Assembly: GCA_031216915.1 (NCBI GenBank)
Contig: CM062294.1
Span: forward strand, 158,737,455 to 158,801,454
From: Pictodentalium vernedei
Lineage: Eukaryota; Mollusca; Scaphopoda; Dentaliida; Dentaliidae
Length of the DNA stretch: 64,000 nucleotides
Direction of reading: 5' to 3'
Shown in pieces: positions 1 to 10,699 of this stretch (the stretch's first letter is position 1; every line of letters begins with the position of its first letter). The translations under genes and the position numbers were made by a program. Below the pieces are notes generated by a model that saw nothing but the letters and a program-made list of their open reading frames with translations, ran no database searches and was not told where the DNA came from.

Positions 1-807
1 CATACACGAGTCGAAAAATTACCTCGAATTACCGAAAAAAGTCAAGACGGTTGGTGTACAGACACAGACACTGATAGTGAGGAAACCCAGTTAAAAATGG
101 CAAGTAAATCGAAGGGAGATATAGATGTTACCGCTCTGGCACAACAATTGAAACAATTGATGTACTCTGATATGAAAACACTGATTGACACAACAGTGAA
201 AGAAGCTGTAAAGGTGGGCGTAGAAGGGGCTACAAAGGCATTGAGGGATGAGCTGATTGAGGTCAAGAAGGAAAATGTCCGCTTAAATAAGGAGGTAGAG
301 CGATTAGATCTCAGGGTAGATGAACTGGAGCAATACACACGCCGGTACAGCTTGAGATTTAGCGGAATAGAAGAGACAACAGGTGAATCGACTGACAACA
401 TAATTTTAGATGTAGTGGCCAAAATGGGTGTTGATCTTGAGAGATCTGACATTGATAGATCACATAGAGTGGGTGTGCCGAGAGTGGGTGTGCCGAGTAG
501 TGGTTCCAATAGACAAATAATTGTGAAATTCACAAACTATTCTGCACGACGAAAAGTTTTTTCAGCAAAAAGAGCACTTAAAAACATAAAGATTTCAGAT
601 AAACAGTGTTATATCAGTGAAGATTTGACAAAGTACAAATTCAGTTTATTTCAAGAGTCTGTAAGGTTAAGGCGTCAGTCCCAAATCCAACAGTCATGGA
701 CAGTGGATGGAAAGCTATTCGTTAAGGACAATGGTGGCAAAGTGATTCTGATAAGAAACCAACTGGAATTATCAAAGTTTTCTTCTTCTGTAATGGAGAG
801 TGAATAA
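1..807 (+). CDS. LINE ORF1 protein (coiled coil plus FP/L1-ORF1-like C-terminus), 5'-partial
   Basis: The first ATG in a good context is at 97, giving 236 residues, but the frame is open back to base 1, so the true start probably lies outside the window. Residues about 45-80 after that ATG form a Leu/Glu/Lys-rich coiled coil (VKKENVRLNKEVERLDLRV). It is followed by the conserved block RRYSLRFSGIEE, then DRSHRVG, a QIIVKF strand and a C-terminal EDLTKYK and WTVDGKLF segment. This order matches the nucleic-acid-binding ORF1 proteins of invertebrate LINEs related to baculovirus FP and L1 ORF1p; such proteins trimerise and coat the element RNA. A direct GTGGGTGTGCCGAGA duplication (about 469-497) makes a repeated RVGVP. 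It may be ORF1 of the LINE whose ORF2 starts at 5343, separated by an unusual 4.5 kb. Family role is known; membership of that element is inferred. Confidence 0.7.
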   Translation, partial: HTRVEKLPRITEKSQDGWCTDTDTDSEETQLKMASKSKGDIDVTALAQQLKQLMYSDMKTLIDTTVKEAVKVGVEGATKALRDELIEVKKENVRLNKEVERLDLRVDELEQYTRRYSLRFSGIEETTGESTDNIILDVVAKMGVDLERSDIDRSHRVGVPRVGVPSSGSNRQIIVKFTNYSARRKVFSAKRALKNIKISDKQCYISEDLTKYKFSLFQESVRLRRQSQIQQSWTVDGKLFVKDNGGKVILIRNQLELSKFSSSVMESE

Positions 808-1130
808 TGGAGAGTGTATAACTATAATATATAACCATAGCTGTATAGATAACCAAATTATCAACCAAATTGATACAGATAGACTGGTAGAATAGGACCC
901 ATAAATCAAAGCTTGAGGTGAAAGTTCTTCAAATGGGCAACACAGGTATAAATGACTGGTTAAATCTGAGTTCCTTATCTATGTTGTGGACACAAGGGTT
1001 ACATAATCGTTTGGTACTTACTTATCTATTTACTGTGAATTACAAACAGATAGGAATCCAAATTATGTGTAGATTATCCACAACATATCCACAACATATC
1101 CACAATTCGTGATTAAGTAGAGCACAAAAT
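808..1130. other. AT-rich spacer after ORF1
   Basis: No convincing coding sequence. The 3' part contains three close copies of the word TATCCACAA (about 1075-1105), a word that recurs through the downstream array, so the array probably grades into this spacer. Confidence 0.4.
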
Positions 1131-3384
1131 ATGCCCCCCCCCCCCCCACTAATAACTATAATAGTGTAAGACTTCAAATTTGACTGGGACATTTCTTACA
1201 TTTCTTATCCACACTGTATGCCCATGATGTCCACAAAGTTGCTTTACAGATCCTTGTTAGCTTGAATTTTTGTTCTGTTCTGTACCTGTTCTGTACCTAT
1301 TTGCACTCAATGTGAGTCAAGATATCTGCAAAGGGTAAAACAGACATAAAAACGTACATGTCAGTGTGAGGGTTATCTACTCTACTTGAACGTCATTATC
1401 GTGACACAAATCTAGGTTACACAAATCTATTCACTGTGTCCTAAACTCCACTGACACAAATTTATTTATTTTGATATAGAAACAATTATGAACCTGTTCT
1501 GTACCTATTTGCACCTTTCTGCCAGTGAGCCTCCGGGTTTGCCCGAAGGCTCACTGACAGAAGGGCGTCCCAGCGAGTTCCCATATGTGGTATTATAGGT
1601 AACTGTATGTTTTCCACAGTATATCAGTATATCCATAATGTAACTTAACTGACCCCCTTTAGCTAAAAATCTCAGTCGTGTGCCTATGTGCACTTAAAAT
1701 GAGTTACAACCTGTGCAAAAGGGTTAAAAAGATATTAAAACTCACCTGCCAGTGTGAGGGTTATCAATTCGTCTCGAGCGACACTGTCGTGGCACAAATT
1801 TTATCTACCTTGTCCAGAATTCCACAGACACAAATTTATTTGTAGTAATATTAAAATAATTATAAACTCCACACACACAAGTTTATTTACATGACATAAA
1901 AAGAATTATGAAGCTCAAGTTCCAAATATAGGTCGTTCATGTCTCTTATTGTGACCTAGAAACCGTCTTGAAAAGATTTAAGTAAATATAGATTATCCAC
2001 AACTTATTTCTAGTGCATGACCCAGTAAAATTAAAAGGCTGGTCATTTTTCTAATAATTGAAAAAGTGCAAACTTAATGAGACACCTTTCTGCTAAAGGG
2101 CTTTCGTGTTTATCATGAGGCTCATTGGCAGAAAGGTGTCTCAGAGAGCTCCTAAAATGTAGTGTGGTAAGTGATTGTGGTTTTCCCACAGCATATCCAT
2201 AATGTAACCTTACTGCCCCCCCCCCCCCCCTATGTGCACTTGAGGTATATCACCACTTGTATAAAAAGTTAAACAGACATAAAATTCACCTACCAGTATA
2301 AGGGCTATCCACTCGTCTTAAATGTCACTATCGTGACACATATTTATTCCATGTGTCCTAAACTCAGCAGACCCAAATTTATGTACCATGACACAAAAAC
2401 AGTTATGAAACCCAATTTGTAAATATAGGTTTTTCATATATTTTACTGTGACCTAGAAACAGTCATGAAAAGTTATAATCAACTGTAGCTTATCCACAAT
2501 ATCTTTATATTCCATGCTCCAGTAATACCAAAAGGCTGGACACGCTTCCATTAATTGAAAAGTGCAAACTTACTGAGACACTTTCCTGCCAAAGTGTCCC
2601 CGGGTTCGTCAGGGGGCACGTTGGCAGAAAGGTGTCTCAGTTAGCTATTGCATGTAGTATTATAAATGATTGTAGGCTCTCTACATTATATCCACAAAGT
2701 AACCTGACTGACCTCTTTCAGGTGCTAAGTGATTGTAGGCTCTCCCACAGTATATCCATAATGCAACCCTACTGCCCCCCCCCCCCACTATGTCCACTTG
2801 ACGTGAATCACCACCTGTATAAAAAGTTTAAATAGATATAAAACTCACCTACTACAGTATATCCATAATGCAACCCTACTGCCCCCCCCCCCCCCCACTA
2901 TGTTCACTTGACGTGAATCACCACCTGTATAGGCTCATTGGCAGAAAGGTGTCTCAGAGAGCTCCTAAAATGTAGTGTGTAAGTGATTGTGGTTTTCCCC
3001 ACAGCATATCCATAATGTAACCTTACTGCCCCCCCCCCCCCCCTATGTGCACTTGAGGTATATCACCACTTGTATAAAAAGTTAAACAGACATAAAATTC
3101 ACCTGGGTTCGTCAGGGGGCACGTTGGCAGAAAGGTGTCTCAGTTAGCTATTGCATGTAGTATTATAAATGATTGTAGGCTCTCTACATTATATCCACAA
3201 AGTAACCTGACTGACCTCTTTCAGGTGCTAAGTGATTGTAGGCTCTCCCACAGTATATCCATAATGCAACCCTACTGCCCCCCCCCCCCCCCCACTATGT
3301 CCACTTGACGTGAATCACCACCTGTATAAAAAGTTTAAATAGATATAAAACTCACCTACTACAGTATATCCATAATGCAACCCT

Positions 3385-3418
<34 letters not shown>

Positions 3419-4480
3419 CTATGTTCACTTGACGTGAATCACCACCTGTATAAAAAGTTTAAACAGATATAAAACTCACCTACCAGTGCAAGGGTTATCC
3501 ACCTCGTCTCGAATGTCACTATCGTGACACACATTTATCCATGTGTCCTAAACTCAGCAGACCCAAATTTATCTACTGTGACACAAAAAGTTATGAAACC
3601 CAATTTGTAAATATAGGTTTCTTATATATTTTACTGTGACCTAGAAACAGTTCTGAAAAGTTATAATCAACTGTAGCTTATCCACAATATATTCACATTC
3701 CATGCTCTAGTAATCGTGACACACATTTATCCCATGTGTCCTAAACTCAGCAGACCCAAATTTATTCACTGCCCTGTACACATGGGCACAGGGCAGGAAT
3801 TATTTTTAGCGGATAATTCCTGCCCTGTGCCCATGTGTACTTAAAGTGAGTTACCACCTGTGCAAAGGGTTGAACAGACATAAAAACTTACTTGCCAGTG
3901 TGAGGGTTAAATACCGGTCCTGAGTGTTACTATTGTGACACAAACTTATCCACTAACTGCAAACTCATTGGCGGAAAAGTGCCTCAGTGAGCTCCGATAT
4001 GTAACGTTATAAGTGATTGCAGGTCCTCCATGGTATACCCATAATGTAATTTCACTGACTTTTAGCTTATAACGCCTGCTTTTAATCCCAAAGGGTTAAA
4101 TAGACATAAAATTGTACTTGCCAGTGCATGAGTTATCCACTTGTCTCGGGCGTCCTTATTGCGACATACATTTATTAATTGTAACGTAGACACAATTTGA
4201 GAAAAGTTACAAGTAAATGTAGGTCATCCACATTATACCCACAATTCATGACAAAATAATGCTCAAACTATGGACAATCCTCTAGTAATTGCAAGTGTCA
4301 AAGCCGCTTTGACAATAGAAATGTCCTGTCACTGATTGATGAGCCGTGAACAAGTAACTCAATGTCCATGCAAACAATATTGCGTGTTTGCATCCCATAG
4401 AAAAGCAGTGAATTGAAACAAAAGGGTCAGTGAGTTACACTTATCCACTATTGTGTGAAGGTGTGACCTATTACATATAG
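1131..4480. repeat. Degenerate tandem array with poly-C tracts and small hairpins
   Basis: Words recur in the same order: TATCCACAA, CACTATCGTGACACA, a hairpin whose arms read CCTTTCTGCC and GGCAGAAAGG (1515-1563, 2079-2142, 2575-2639), TCCATAATGTAAC and a C run (about 1133-1148, 2216-2230, 2776-2787, 2881-2896, 3028-3043, 3279-3293, 3389-3417). The spacing between the second and third hairpin is about 495 bp. A secondary duplication copies roughly 2118-2280 to 2931-3100 and 2606-2935 to 3106-3450. No open reading frame is conserved between units. It is a decayed minisatellite or satellite; whether it is internal to a LINE (between ORF1 and ORF2) or independent is not decided. Confidence 0.75.
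3776..3840. repeat. Perfect 28-bp inverted repeat
   Basis: Arms start GTACACATGGGCACAGGGCA and are perfectly complementary over 28 bases around a nine-base loop. It lies inside the decayed array and is much better preserved than its surroundings. Confidence 0.85.
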
Positions 4481-5342
4481 GAGAGGCAAGTCTAAATTTA
4501 TTTTATTTTTTTTTTTTTTTTTTTTTTTTCATGCCGCCCGCCTCCGGATAAAATGAGCCCGTCACGACCAGAGGACACTATGTAATCTTCCCAACCGTGA
4601 CACAAATTCTTGGAGCTATAGGTCTTGTGAACTTTGCACAATGGTAGTGTAAGCTACCTACTGGCATCCCGAATGGCGTGGCGGTTCATATGAAGGTGAA
4701 GCGTCGGTCGTTTGGGATGCACGGCGGATGAATTCTACGGTTCAGCCGCAACCCACAGAATTGGTAGATCGTGGAGCTCAACCCCCTGCACTCTGATGTC
4801 AGATTTACTCACCTTTCCATTTGTAATTATCCGTGGTTATCTCCCCTGAAGTTGTCAACGGTTCGGCAATTTATATTTTGATTGACAGAGCTCTATGAGC
4901 TCTGTCGGTCAGAGTATGAATTGTTGAACCTTTGGCAACATGAGGAGCAATAAGTCAAGATTTGGACATTTCGGATTCTGACCTCAGAGTGTTGGGGGTT
5001 AATTGTAATTGTGAAGGCATAGGGTAATAAGACCAGTTTCGGTCGGGCAACTGGAAACTGTCTCCTTTGCCGCCGTATGACTATATGATTCCGGCCTCAA
5101 ATTTGTCCCCTAACAACGGCTATGCATATACTCATGTAGCGCCTCCTCAAACTTAACCAACCAAATTTTCTATTTTATTATTAATATGTACATATTTTTC
5201 ATGTTTGCACTGTCACTACAATGGAGAAAGTGGAGAGAAGTTATGTATTTAAATCTGAATGTTGTGTCTACACTGCCTAAAGTAATGACAATTAATGACC
5301 AATGCCTAAAGTTAACCTTAATATCCATTGTCGTCAATCACG
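4481..5342. other. Non-coding leader before LINE ORF2
   Basis: Starts with a run of about 28 T (4500-4529), then moderately GC-rich sequence without a long ORF, a large imperfect palindrome (separate entry), and an AT-rich stretch running to the ORF2 start. It could be the element's 5' UTR or ORF1-ORF2 spacer. Confidence 0.4.
4778..5006. repeat. Imperfect fold-back palindrome
   Basis: The centre, GACAGAGCTC-TATGAGCTCTGTC (4884-4906), is flanked by arms matching over 4851-4939. A weaker outer match pairs CACTCTGATGTCAGA with its complement near 4980-5000. The same centre occurs at 23137-23159 in an unrelated context, which suggests a fold-back repeat family. Confidence 0.6.
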
Positions 5343-8300
5343 ATGGCAGTTGATCTGGTAAGTTACCGAATACGTATTGGTCATTTTCATGGTGGAATGG
5401 TAAGAATACAAGTTGATGCAAAGCGTCCACACTTGTTCCTCAGGCTTTGCAATTTTGGATTCCTCAGCTTTCGGCTTGTTTTATTTATACTGCTGATACT
5501 GTGTGGAGATGTGGAGCTTAACCCGGGCCAGAATGGTGATATCTCCATAGCTCATGTCAATGTTAACGGCCTCCGACAAAAGGTTGATATTGTGAATGCG
5601 GAACTCGGGGACTACGACGTGATCGGTATTACCGAATCAAAACTTAGTAAAAACGTTGATGATTTAGATATCCACATCCCTGGCTATCATTTCCCTCCCA
5701 TTAGGCAAGACCGCCACACTGATCAAGGTGGAGGTATTGTAATTTACATAAAGCGCAGCCTCTTTTATAAAATCAGACCGGACCTGCATGTTCCGGGGCT
5801 GGAAGCAGTATGGACCGAAATCCGACATACTAACAAAAAACTACTTTTGGGTATTTTTTATCGTCAACCCTCTGCGCTCCCCCTGTATTGGGATCTTATT
5901 GATGAGTCCTTTGGATTGGCCAGAAACGATCTGTCATTAAAATGTATAGTGATGGGTGACTTTAATGCAGACTGCCTACATGACATGCACCCTAAGATAA
6001 AATATCTAGCAAACACCCATGGTTTTTCACAGCTCATATCCTCCCCCACGCGTGTGACAGCGTCAACCAAATCACTGCTCGACTTAGTGTTTGTATCCTG
6101 CCCACTATCCGTGCCTACGTACGGTGTTATACCCCCTGTTTGTAGTGATCATCATGTCACCTACGCGCATATACAGTCAAACAGAGCAGCGCCCAAGTCG
6201 TACTCACGACAAATTTATAATTATAAATTAACAGATTTTGATAGTATGAACGAGGCATTTGCTAATATAGACTGGGATAATTTTCTTGGAACAGGTGATG
6301 TAGATACAGTCGTGTCAAACATTTCTACTTATATCATGGAAATAACTGGGAAGTATACTCCTTCTAAAATTGCAACAATAAGACCCAAGGATAAACCCTG
6401 GATGAATAATGACGTAAGAAAACTGATGCGAAAACGCAATAAAATTCATAGAGTAGCTAAAATTAAGAATTGCCCCCACGATTGGCACAATTTCCGAAGG
6501 ATACGAAACGAAACAATTGAAGCTATTAGAACAGCTAAGAAGGAACACGATATTAAAATAGAAAATTATATATCAACAAACAGTTCAGCCTCCGCACAGT
6601 GGTGGAAGATTGTTAAAGATTATACAAAGCAGCAGTGCAGCTCGGATACTCTATTTCCTCCACTGTACGAGGATGGATCGGTGGTTGACGATCCCCAGGA
6701 GATAGCTAATATTCTTAATAATCATTTCATAAGCCAATGCGACACCATTAAGGACAATGCACTACCCGACGTCCTAGGTTCCGATCTATCTATCGAACAA
6801 TTGGAAATTACAGTTGGAGATACCCGATCTATTCTAAACAATTTGGATACAAACAAGGCATGTGGTCCAGATTTGATTAACAATAAAATACTTAAAAAGT
6901 GTTCATCACAGTTAGCCTACCCACTGACTTGTATTTTCAACATGTCCCTAAGAGACGGGCATTTTCCAACTGCGTGGAAGCATGCCCATGTCCACCCAAT
7001 TCATAAAAAAGACTCCATAAATAACAAGAAAAATTATAGACCTATCTCATTAACTAGTAGTGTTAGTAAAGTTTTCGAGAAGGCAGTATTTAACCATGTG
7101 TTCTCCTACCTTAAAAGCAATAATCTTCTAACGGATCTACAATCGGGTTTTATCCCAGGTGATTCCACAACATATCAGTTGCTTCATATAGATCACTTTA
7201 TAAGCCGTGCCTTGGATCAAGGAAAGGAAGTCAGATTGGTTTTCTGTGATATAAGCAAGGCCTTCGACAGAGTTTGGCATAAGGGTCTGTTACTCAAACT
7301 ACATAATATTGGTATAAAGGGGGGCTTACTATCGTGGTTTGAAAATTACCTTCATAATAGAACTCAGCAGGTAGTCATTAATGGACAAAAGTCTGCCAGT
7401 AGGAATATACCAGCCGGTGTACCCCAAGGGTCGGTCTTAGGGCCGTTACTTTTCAATATATACATTAATGATATTGTAAATGATATTACTTCAAATATCC
7501 GCCTGTATGCAGACGACACATCACTGTATCTGATTGTTGAGGATCCTGCTCTGTCATCAACTATACTGAATGATGATCTGAATAGGATAAGTCAATGGTC
7601 AAAAGATTGGCAAGTTTTATTTAGTCCCGAAAAAACTGTGTCGATGTGCATCGGCCGCAGACATACCCCTACTATCTTTCCACCAATATTTCTCCTTGGT
7701 TCTCCTATATCTGAAACACGTATCCATAAACATCTTGGTCTACATTTCAGTAGCTCTGGTACGTGGGATGCCCACGTGGATAGCATCGTCTCTAAGGTAA
7801 GTCCGATGATTAATTGTCTGCGTAGTCTCAAATACCGCATTTCTAGACAGTCATTAAAAACATTATATAAGTCATTTATTTTGCCCCTTTTTGATTATGC
7901 TGATGTTATTTGGGACAATTGCTCAGCAGTTAAACTGGACCAGCTTGAAACCTTACAGCTAGATGCTCTTCGCACTATCTGTGGCGCTACAAGAGGGACT
8001 AGTCATCGACTTCTATACGGTGAAACTGGTTTCATTACACTGCGAGAGCGCAGGAGACGACATAAACTATGTATTTTTTATAAAATTAAAAACGGACTTG
8101 TTCCAAATTATTTATTACAGCTTCTACCAAACCAAGTGGCTTCGTTCACATCATATCCATTGCGATCGAGAGATGAGCTCAGGGAAATCCTGTGTCGCAC
8201 AGTGAGCTTTTATAGGTCTTTCTTCCCATCAACTATACGTCTATGGAACGCGCTTGACCCCACTGTTCGTAATTGCTTGTCATTAAATTCTTTTAAAAAG

Positions 8301-8666
8301 ACCTTAACAAATCAGGACACTTGCGTTCCATGGTACTACGAAATGGGCAGCAGAGTGAATCAAATATTAAGTTGCAAACTACGATTGGGGTGCAGCAACC
8401 TCAACGCTCATAAGTTTGAGAGATTTATTGTGGATAACCCCAATTGCAACTGTGGTTATGTATACGAAAGCCCTGAACATTTTCTCCTCCAATGTCCCCT
8501 GTATACAGACAAGCGTGTCACACTACTTCAAAGCCTAAATCAGTTGAATGTATCCTTTTCGGATTTACTATTTGGAAACACGCGTTTTAACAAAGAGGAT
8601 AACGAACATATTGTAAATGCCGTACATAAATTTCTCTCGGATTCTAAACGTTTTGACAACGCATAG
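5343..8666 (+). CDS. LINE ORF2: AP-endonuclease and reverse transcriptase, intact
   Basis: Intact polyprotein of 1107 residues from the ATG at 5343. The N-terminus (about residues 35-60) is a hydrophobic segment leading to CGDVELNPG followed by Gln: a 2A ribosome-skipping motif except that the essential Pro is replaced (5502-5531). Next comes an APE-type endonuclease with HVNVNG, TESKL, GDFNAD and CSDHH, which nicks the target. The reverse transcriptase has YRPISL, DISKAFDRVWH, GVPQGSVLGPLLF and the catalytic YADD (about 7505). The C-terminus carries a CCHC-like knuckle, CNCGYVYESPEHFLLQC. Architecture and motifs match the CR1/L2 group of non-LTR retrotransposons; exact clade is not certain. 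It is the only full-length undisrupted ORF2 here, so the copy may be young. Downstream are a 3' UTR and an A-rich tail. Confidence 0.93.
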   Translation: MAVDLVSYRIRIGHFHGGMVRIQVDAKRPHLFLRLCNFGFLSFRLVLFILLILCGDVELNPGQNGDISIAHVNVNGLRQKVDIVNAELGDYDVIGITESKLSKNVDDLDIHIPGYHFPPIRQDRHTDQGGGIVIYIKRSLFYKIRPDLHVPGLEAVWTEIRHTNKKLLLGIFYRQPSALPLYWDLIDESFGLARNDLSLKCIVMGDFNADCLHDMHPKIKYLANTHGFSQLISSPTRVTASTKSLLDLVFVSCPLSVPTYGVIPPVCSDHHVTYAHIQSNRAAPKSYSRQIYNYKLTDFDSMNEAFANIDWDNFLGTGDVDTVVSNISTYIMEITGKYTPSKIATIRPKDKPWMNNDVRKLMRKRNKIHRVAKIKNCPHDWHNFRRIRNETIEAIRTAKKEHDIKIENYISTNSSASAQWWKIVKDYTKQQCSSDTLFPPLYEDGSVVDDPQEIANILNNHFISQCDTIKDNALPDVLGSDLSIEQLEITVGDTRSILNNLDTNKACGPDLINNKILKKCSSQLAYPLTCIFNMSLRDGHFPTAWKHAHVHPIHKKDSINNKKNYRPISLTSSVSKVFEKAVFNHVFSYLKSNNLLTDLQSGFIPGDSTTYQLLHIDHFISRALDQGKEVRLVFCDISKAFDRVWHKGLLLKLHNIGIKGGLLSWFENYLHNRTQQVVINGQKSASRNIPAGVPQGSVLGPLLFNIYINDIVNDITSNIRLYADDTSLYLIVEDPALSSTILNDDLNRISQWSKDWQVLFSPEKTVSMCIGRRHTPTIFPPIFLLGSPISETRIHKHLGLHFSSSGTWDAHVDSIVSKVSPMINCLRSLKYRISRQSLKTLYKSFILPLFDYADVIWDNCSAVKLDQLETLQLDALRTICGATRGTSHRLLYGETGFITLRERRRRHKLCIFYKIKNGLVPNYLLQLLPNQVASFTSYPLRSRDELREILCRTVSFYRSFFPSTIRLWNALDPTVRNCLSLNSFKKTLTNQDTCVPWYYEMGSRVNQILSCKLRLGCSNLNAHKFERFIVDNPNCNCGYVYESPEHFLLQCPLYTDKRVTLLQSLNQLNVSFSDLLFGNTRFNKEDNEHIVNAVHKFLSDSKRFDNA

Positions 8667-9190
8667 CGGGAGCGCAGTGGCTTAGCTCCCACAGTCTGTT
8701 TTCTCATAATTTATGGATTTCGCGACAGGAGTTCCATGCTGTCCGGAGTGCAATGAATTATCTTTGCACTTGGGACGGTATGGAGCTCAGGTCGCGATTG
8801 CTTTATCAACTGGAAACGCTGGCTTTTCGCTGGGGAAACAGTTACCTGTGAGTGCCACAATCTAACTGGAAACGCTGGCTTTTCGCTGGGGAAACAGTTA
8901 CCTGTGAGTGTCACACGTCCATGCGCACTGCCACTCCGCCTTTACGACTTATGTAAGCATTCGTGTAAACGGCATAGCATTCAGATATTGAGATCTAACA
9001 AGAAAATAAAACATTATTCTCCACATGCACCTGCACTGTTTTCTTAATGCATTTTGTCGCATATCTTTCTTTCTGTTTCAAATACTGCATATTACAACAA
9101 TGTAGGGTGAGGCCATTTATAGGCACTGCCTGTTCGCCAAACCCATTTCTGCTTACGAGAAATAAAATATTGTTTAAAAAAAAAAAAAAA
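5343..9190 (+). mobile_element. CR1/L2-like LINE, ORF2 to 3' tail (element I)
   Basis: The 3' UTR (8667-9190) holds a perfect-looking 56-bp tandem duplication starting AACTGGAAACGCTGGCTTTT (8808 and 8864). It ends with GAGAAATAAAATATTGTTT and a run of A at about 9177-9190. The end sequence GCCTGTTCG..AAACCC..GAGAAATAAAAT is shared, in reverse, with 38881-38960 and 43787-43860, which identifies those as 3' ends of the same family. The 5' boundary is unresolved. The tail abuts the first base of the 3.27-kb array. Confidence 0.8.
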
Positions 9191-9210
9191 ACTCGAATTA
9201 AGTGAATGAT

Positions 9211-9284
9211 GGAGCGCGGTGGCTCTGTGATGGACTGTTGGACTTTTATGCTAGAGGTCCCGAGTTCGATCCCCCTCTGGGATG
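9211..9284 (+). repeat. tRNA-like SINE head (copy 1)
   Basis: 74 bases matching the tRNA-derived head of the SINE at 48197: box A-like GGTGGCTCTGTGATGGACTG and box B GAGTTCGATCC. The SINE body is absent. Not a functional tRNA gene: no good acceptor stem. Confidence 0.75.
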
Positions 9285-9361
9285 AGAAATAAAAGAAAAT
9301 TTAAGGAAAAATACCACCTTCGGCGGTCTACTAACTTGATACTTTTTTTGTGCACATTCTT

Positions 9362-9450
9362 TGTCTCAAAACCATAGGTTATGGCCCCTCTTCGGAACGA
9401 AGTCGTCGAGCTCGTTCCAATGAGTGGTCATAACCTATGTTTTTGAGACA
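9362..9450. repeat. GAGCTC-core hairpin, half of a TTAA MITE
   Basis: Arms TGTCTCAAAACCATAGG and CCTATGTTTTTGAGACA surround a centre with TCGTCGAGCTCGTTCC. The right flank to about 9520 (TTCAAGAATTTTGTTTGCAA, then CTTTTCATGTCAGGTAAA) is the right end of the MITE family, while the left end is missing. Equivalent hairpins lie in copies 2-4 at about 12649-12736, 15919-16006 and 19189-19275. Confidence 0.8.
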
Positions 9451-9883
9451 TAAAATGAAAAACATTAGCTATTCAAGAATTTTGTTTGCAATTGTCCTCT
9501 GCTTTTCATGTCAGGTAAAAGCAGAGGATACTTCATTTAAGTCATATCGTCAGTCAAACGTGAAAAGTCCAATCACTCGCGTTCTTGCATGACGTTCTTA
9601 CGCGTAATCCAGATAACACACGTGGTGTGTCGTGAACATGGAGATAAAGTCAATTTTAGTCAATCGTTTGTTCCCATGTTGTCCGTTTTGGAGGACTTGC
9701 AACCCAAGCATTGGTGACTGGTTCCTATTTTACTCACAGTAAACAAGCACTGCTTCACTTCCCGGGGTTTCCATGGGAAATAACGTGAAATATTCTTGGA
9801 CATTCGACTGATAGAACACAGCGGGCCCTTCCTAAAAATTCTTTCCCCAATTCTCTTCCGTTATATAAGTTTAGGAATAAAAA

Positions 9884-10141
9884 ATGCCTGTTCTTGGCAA
9901 GTCCCTAAGGACAGGCATTGTACCTAGAATGGAATCCCGAAGGGTAGTAAGATTCTTCCTCGGTTTGTTAGATAGATCGCCTCCGACAACCCAATCCTAT
10001 GCCTTCAATGTTTTGATTTTTCAAACCGGAAACATTGCCGACTGTTTCGCCTGCAAAACACACCCCCACGAAAAATGGTTTCCTTACAGCTTTTATGGGT
10101 ATTTATTGTATGCTAGCCGTGAATTATCGCGAATTGTCTAA
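9884..10141 (+). CDS. Hypothetical 85-residue ORF in the 3.27-kb unit (copy 1)
   Basis: ATG preceded by a TATA-like TTATATAAGT 14 bases upstream and A-rich AATAAAAAATG. The product is unlike any family I recognise: basic N-terminus (MPVLGKSLRTG), a hydrophobic RFFLGLLDR stretch, two Cys in DCFACKTHPH, aromatic C-terminal part. The four copies all keep the frame. However, between copies 1 and 2 I count four amino-acid-changing substitutions (I12S, G50A, E63V, Y69F) and one silent one, which is not a pattern of protein constraint. The diverged copy of the unit at 22.9-26.1 kb does not contain it. It is probably not a real gene, but transcription from the TATA-like site cannot be excluded. Confidence 0.2.
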   Translation: MPVLGKSLRTGIVPRMESRRVVRFFLGLLDRSPPTTQSYAFNVLIFQTGNIADCFACKTHPHEKWFPYSFYGYLLYASRELSRIV

Positions 10142-10699
10142 AAGATATTGCTCGATGTTGATGGATATCGAGAAATATTCCTCAGTAGCTTCCTAATGAC
10201 GTCATGTTTCTGCGCATAACGTTGCCTTAAAGGAGCGATCAGCAGATCTTTGTTATTGTCTTGAAACTGTATGCAGTCGAATTGGGCCGAATATTGCGCA
10301 GTAAAATGTCACGAAGCACAGAGTACCATGTAATAAAAAGAAAATCTACTCTATTTTGGTGAATATCGTGAATTATCTCATAAGTGTGGACCTGAAAGGT
10401 TTTTTTTCACTAGCGCTTGCGCGAGTGAAAAATAATTCTTTCAGGTCCACGCGCTTCGGCGCATGATGTCGCTTTAAAGGAACGATCAGCAGATCTATGT
10501 TATTGTCTTGAAACTGTTTGCAGTCGAATTGGGCTGAATATTGCGCAGTAAAATGTCACGTAGCATAAAATAATACGCAAATCTACACTATTTTCGTGAA
10601 TGTCGTGCATTATATCATTCGTGTGGACCTGAACGTATTATCTTTCATTCGACAAGCGCTCGTAAAAATAAAACTTTCATGTCCACACTCAGGCTATAA

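Noticed and set aside
1075..4450. Many TTATCCACA words, identical to the bacterial DnaA box
   Set aside because: The context is a eukaryotic tandem repeat; the word repeats because the unit repeats, and no other origin features are present.
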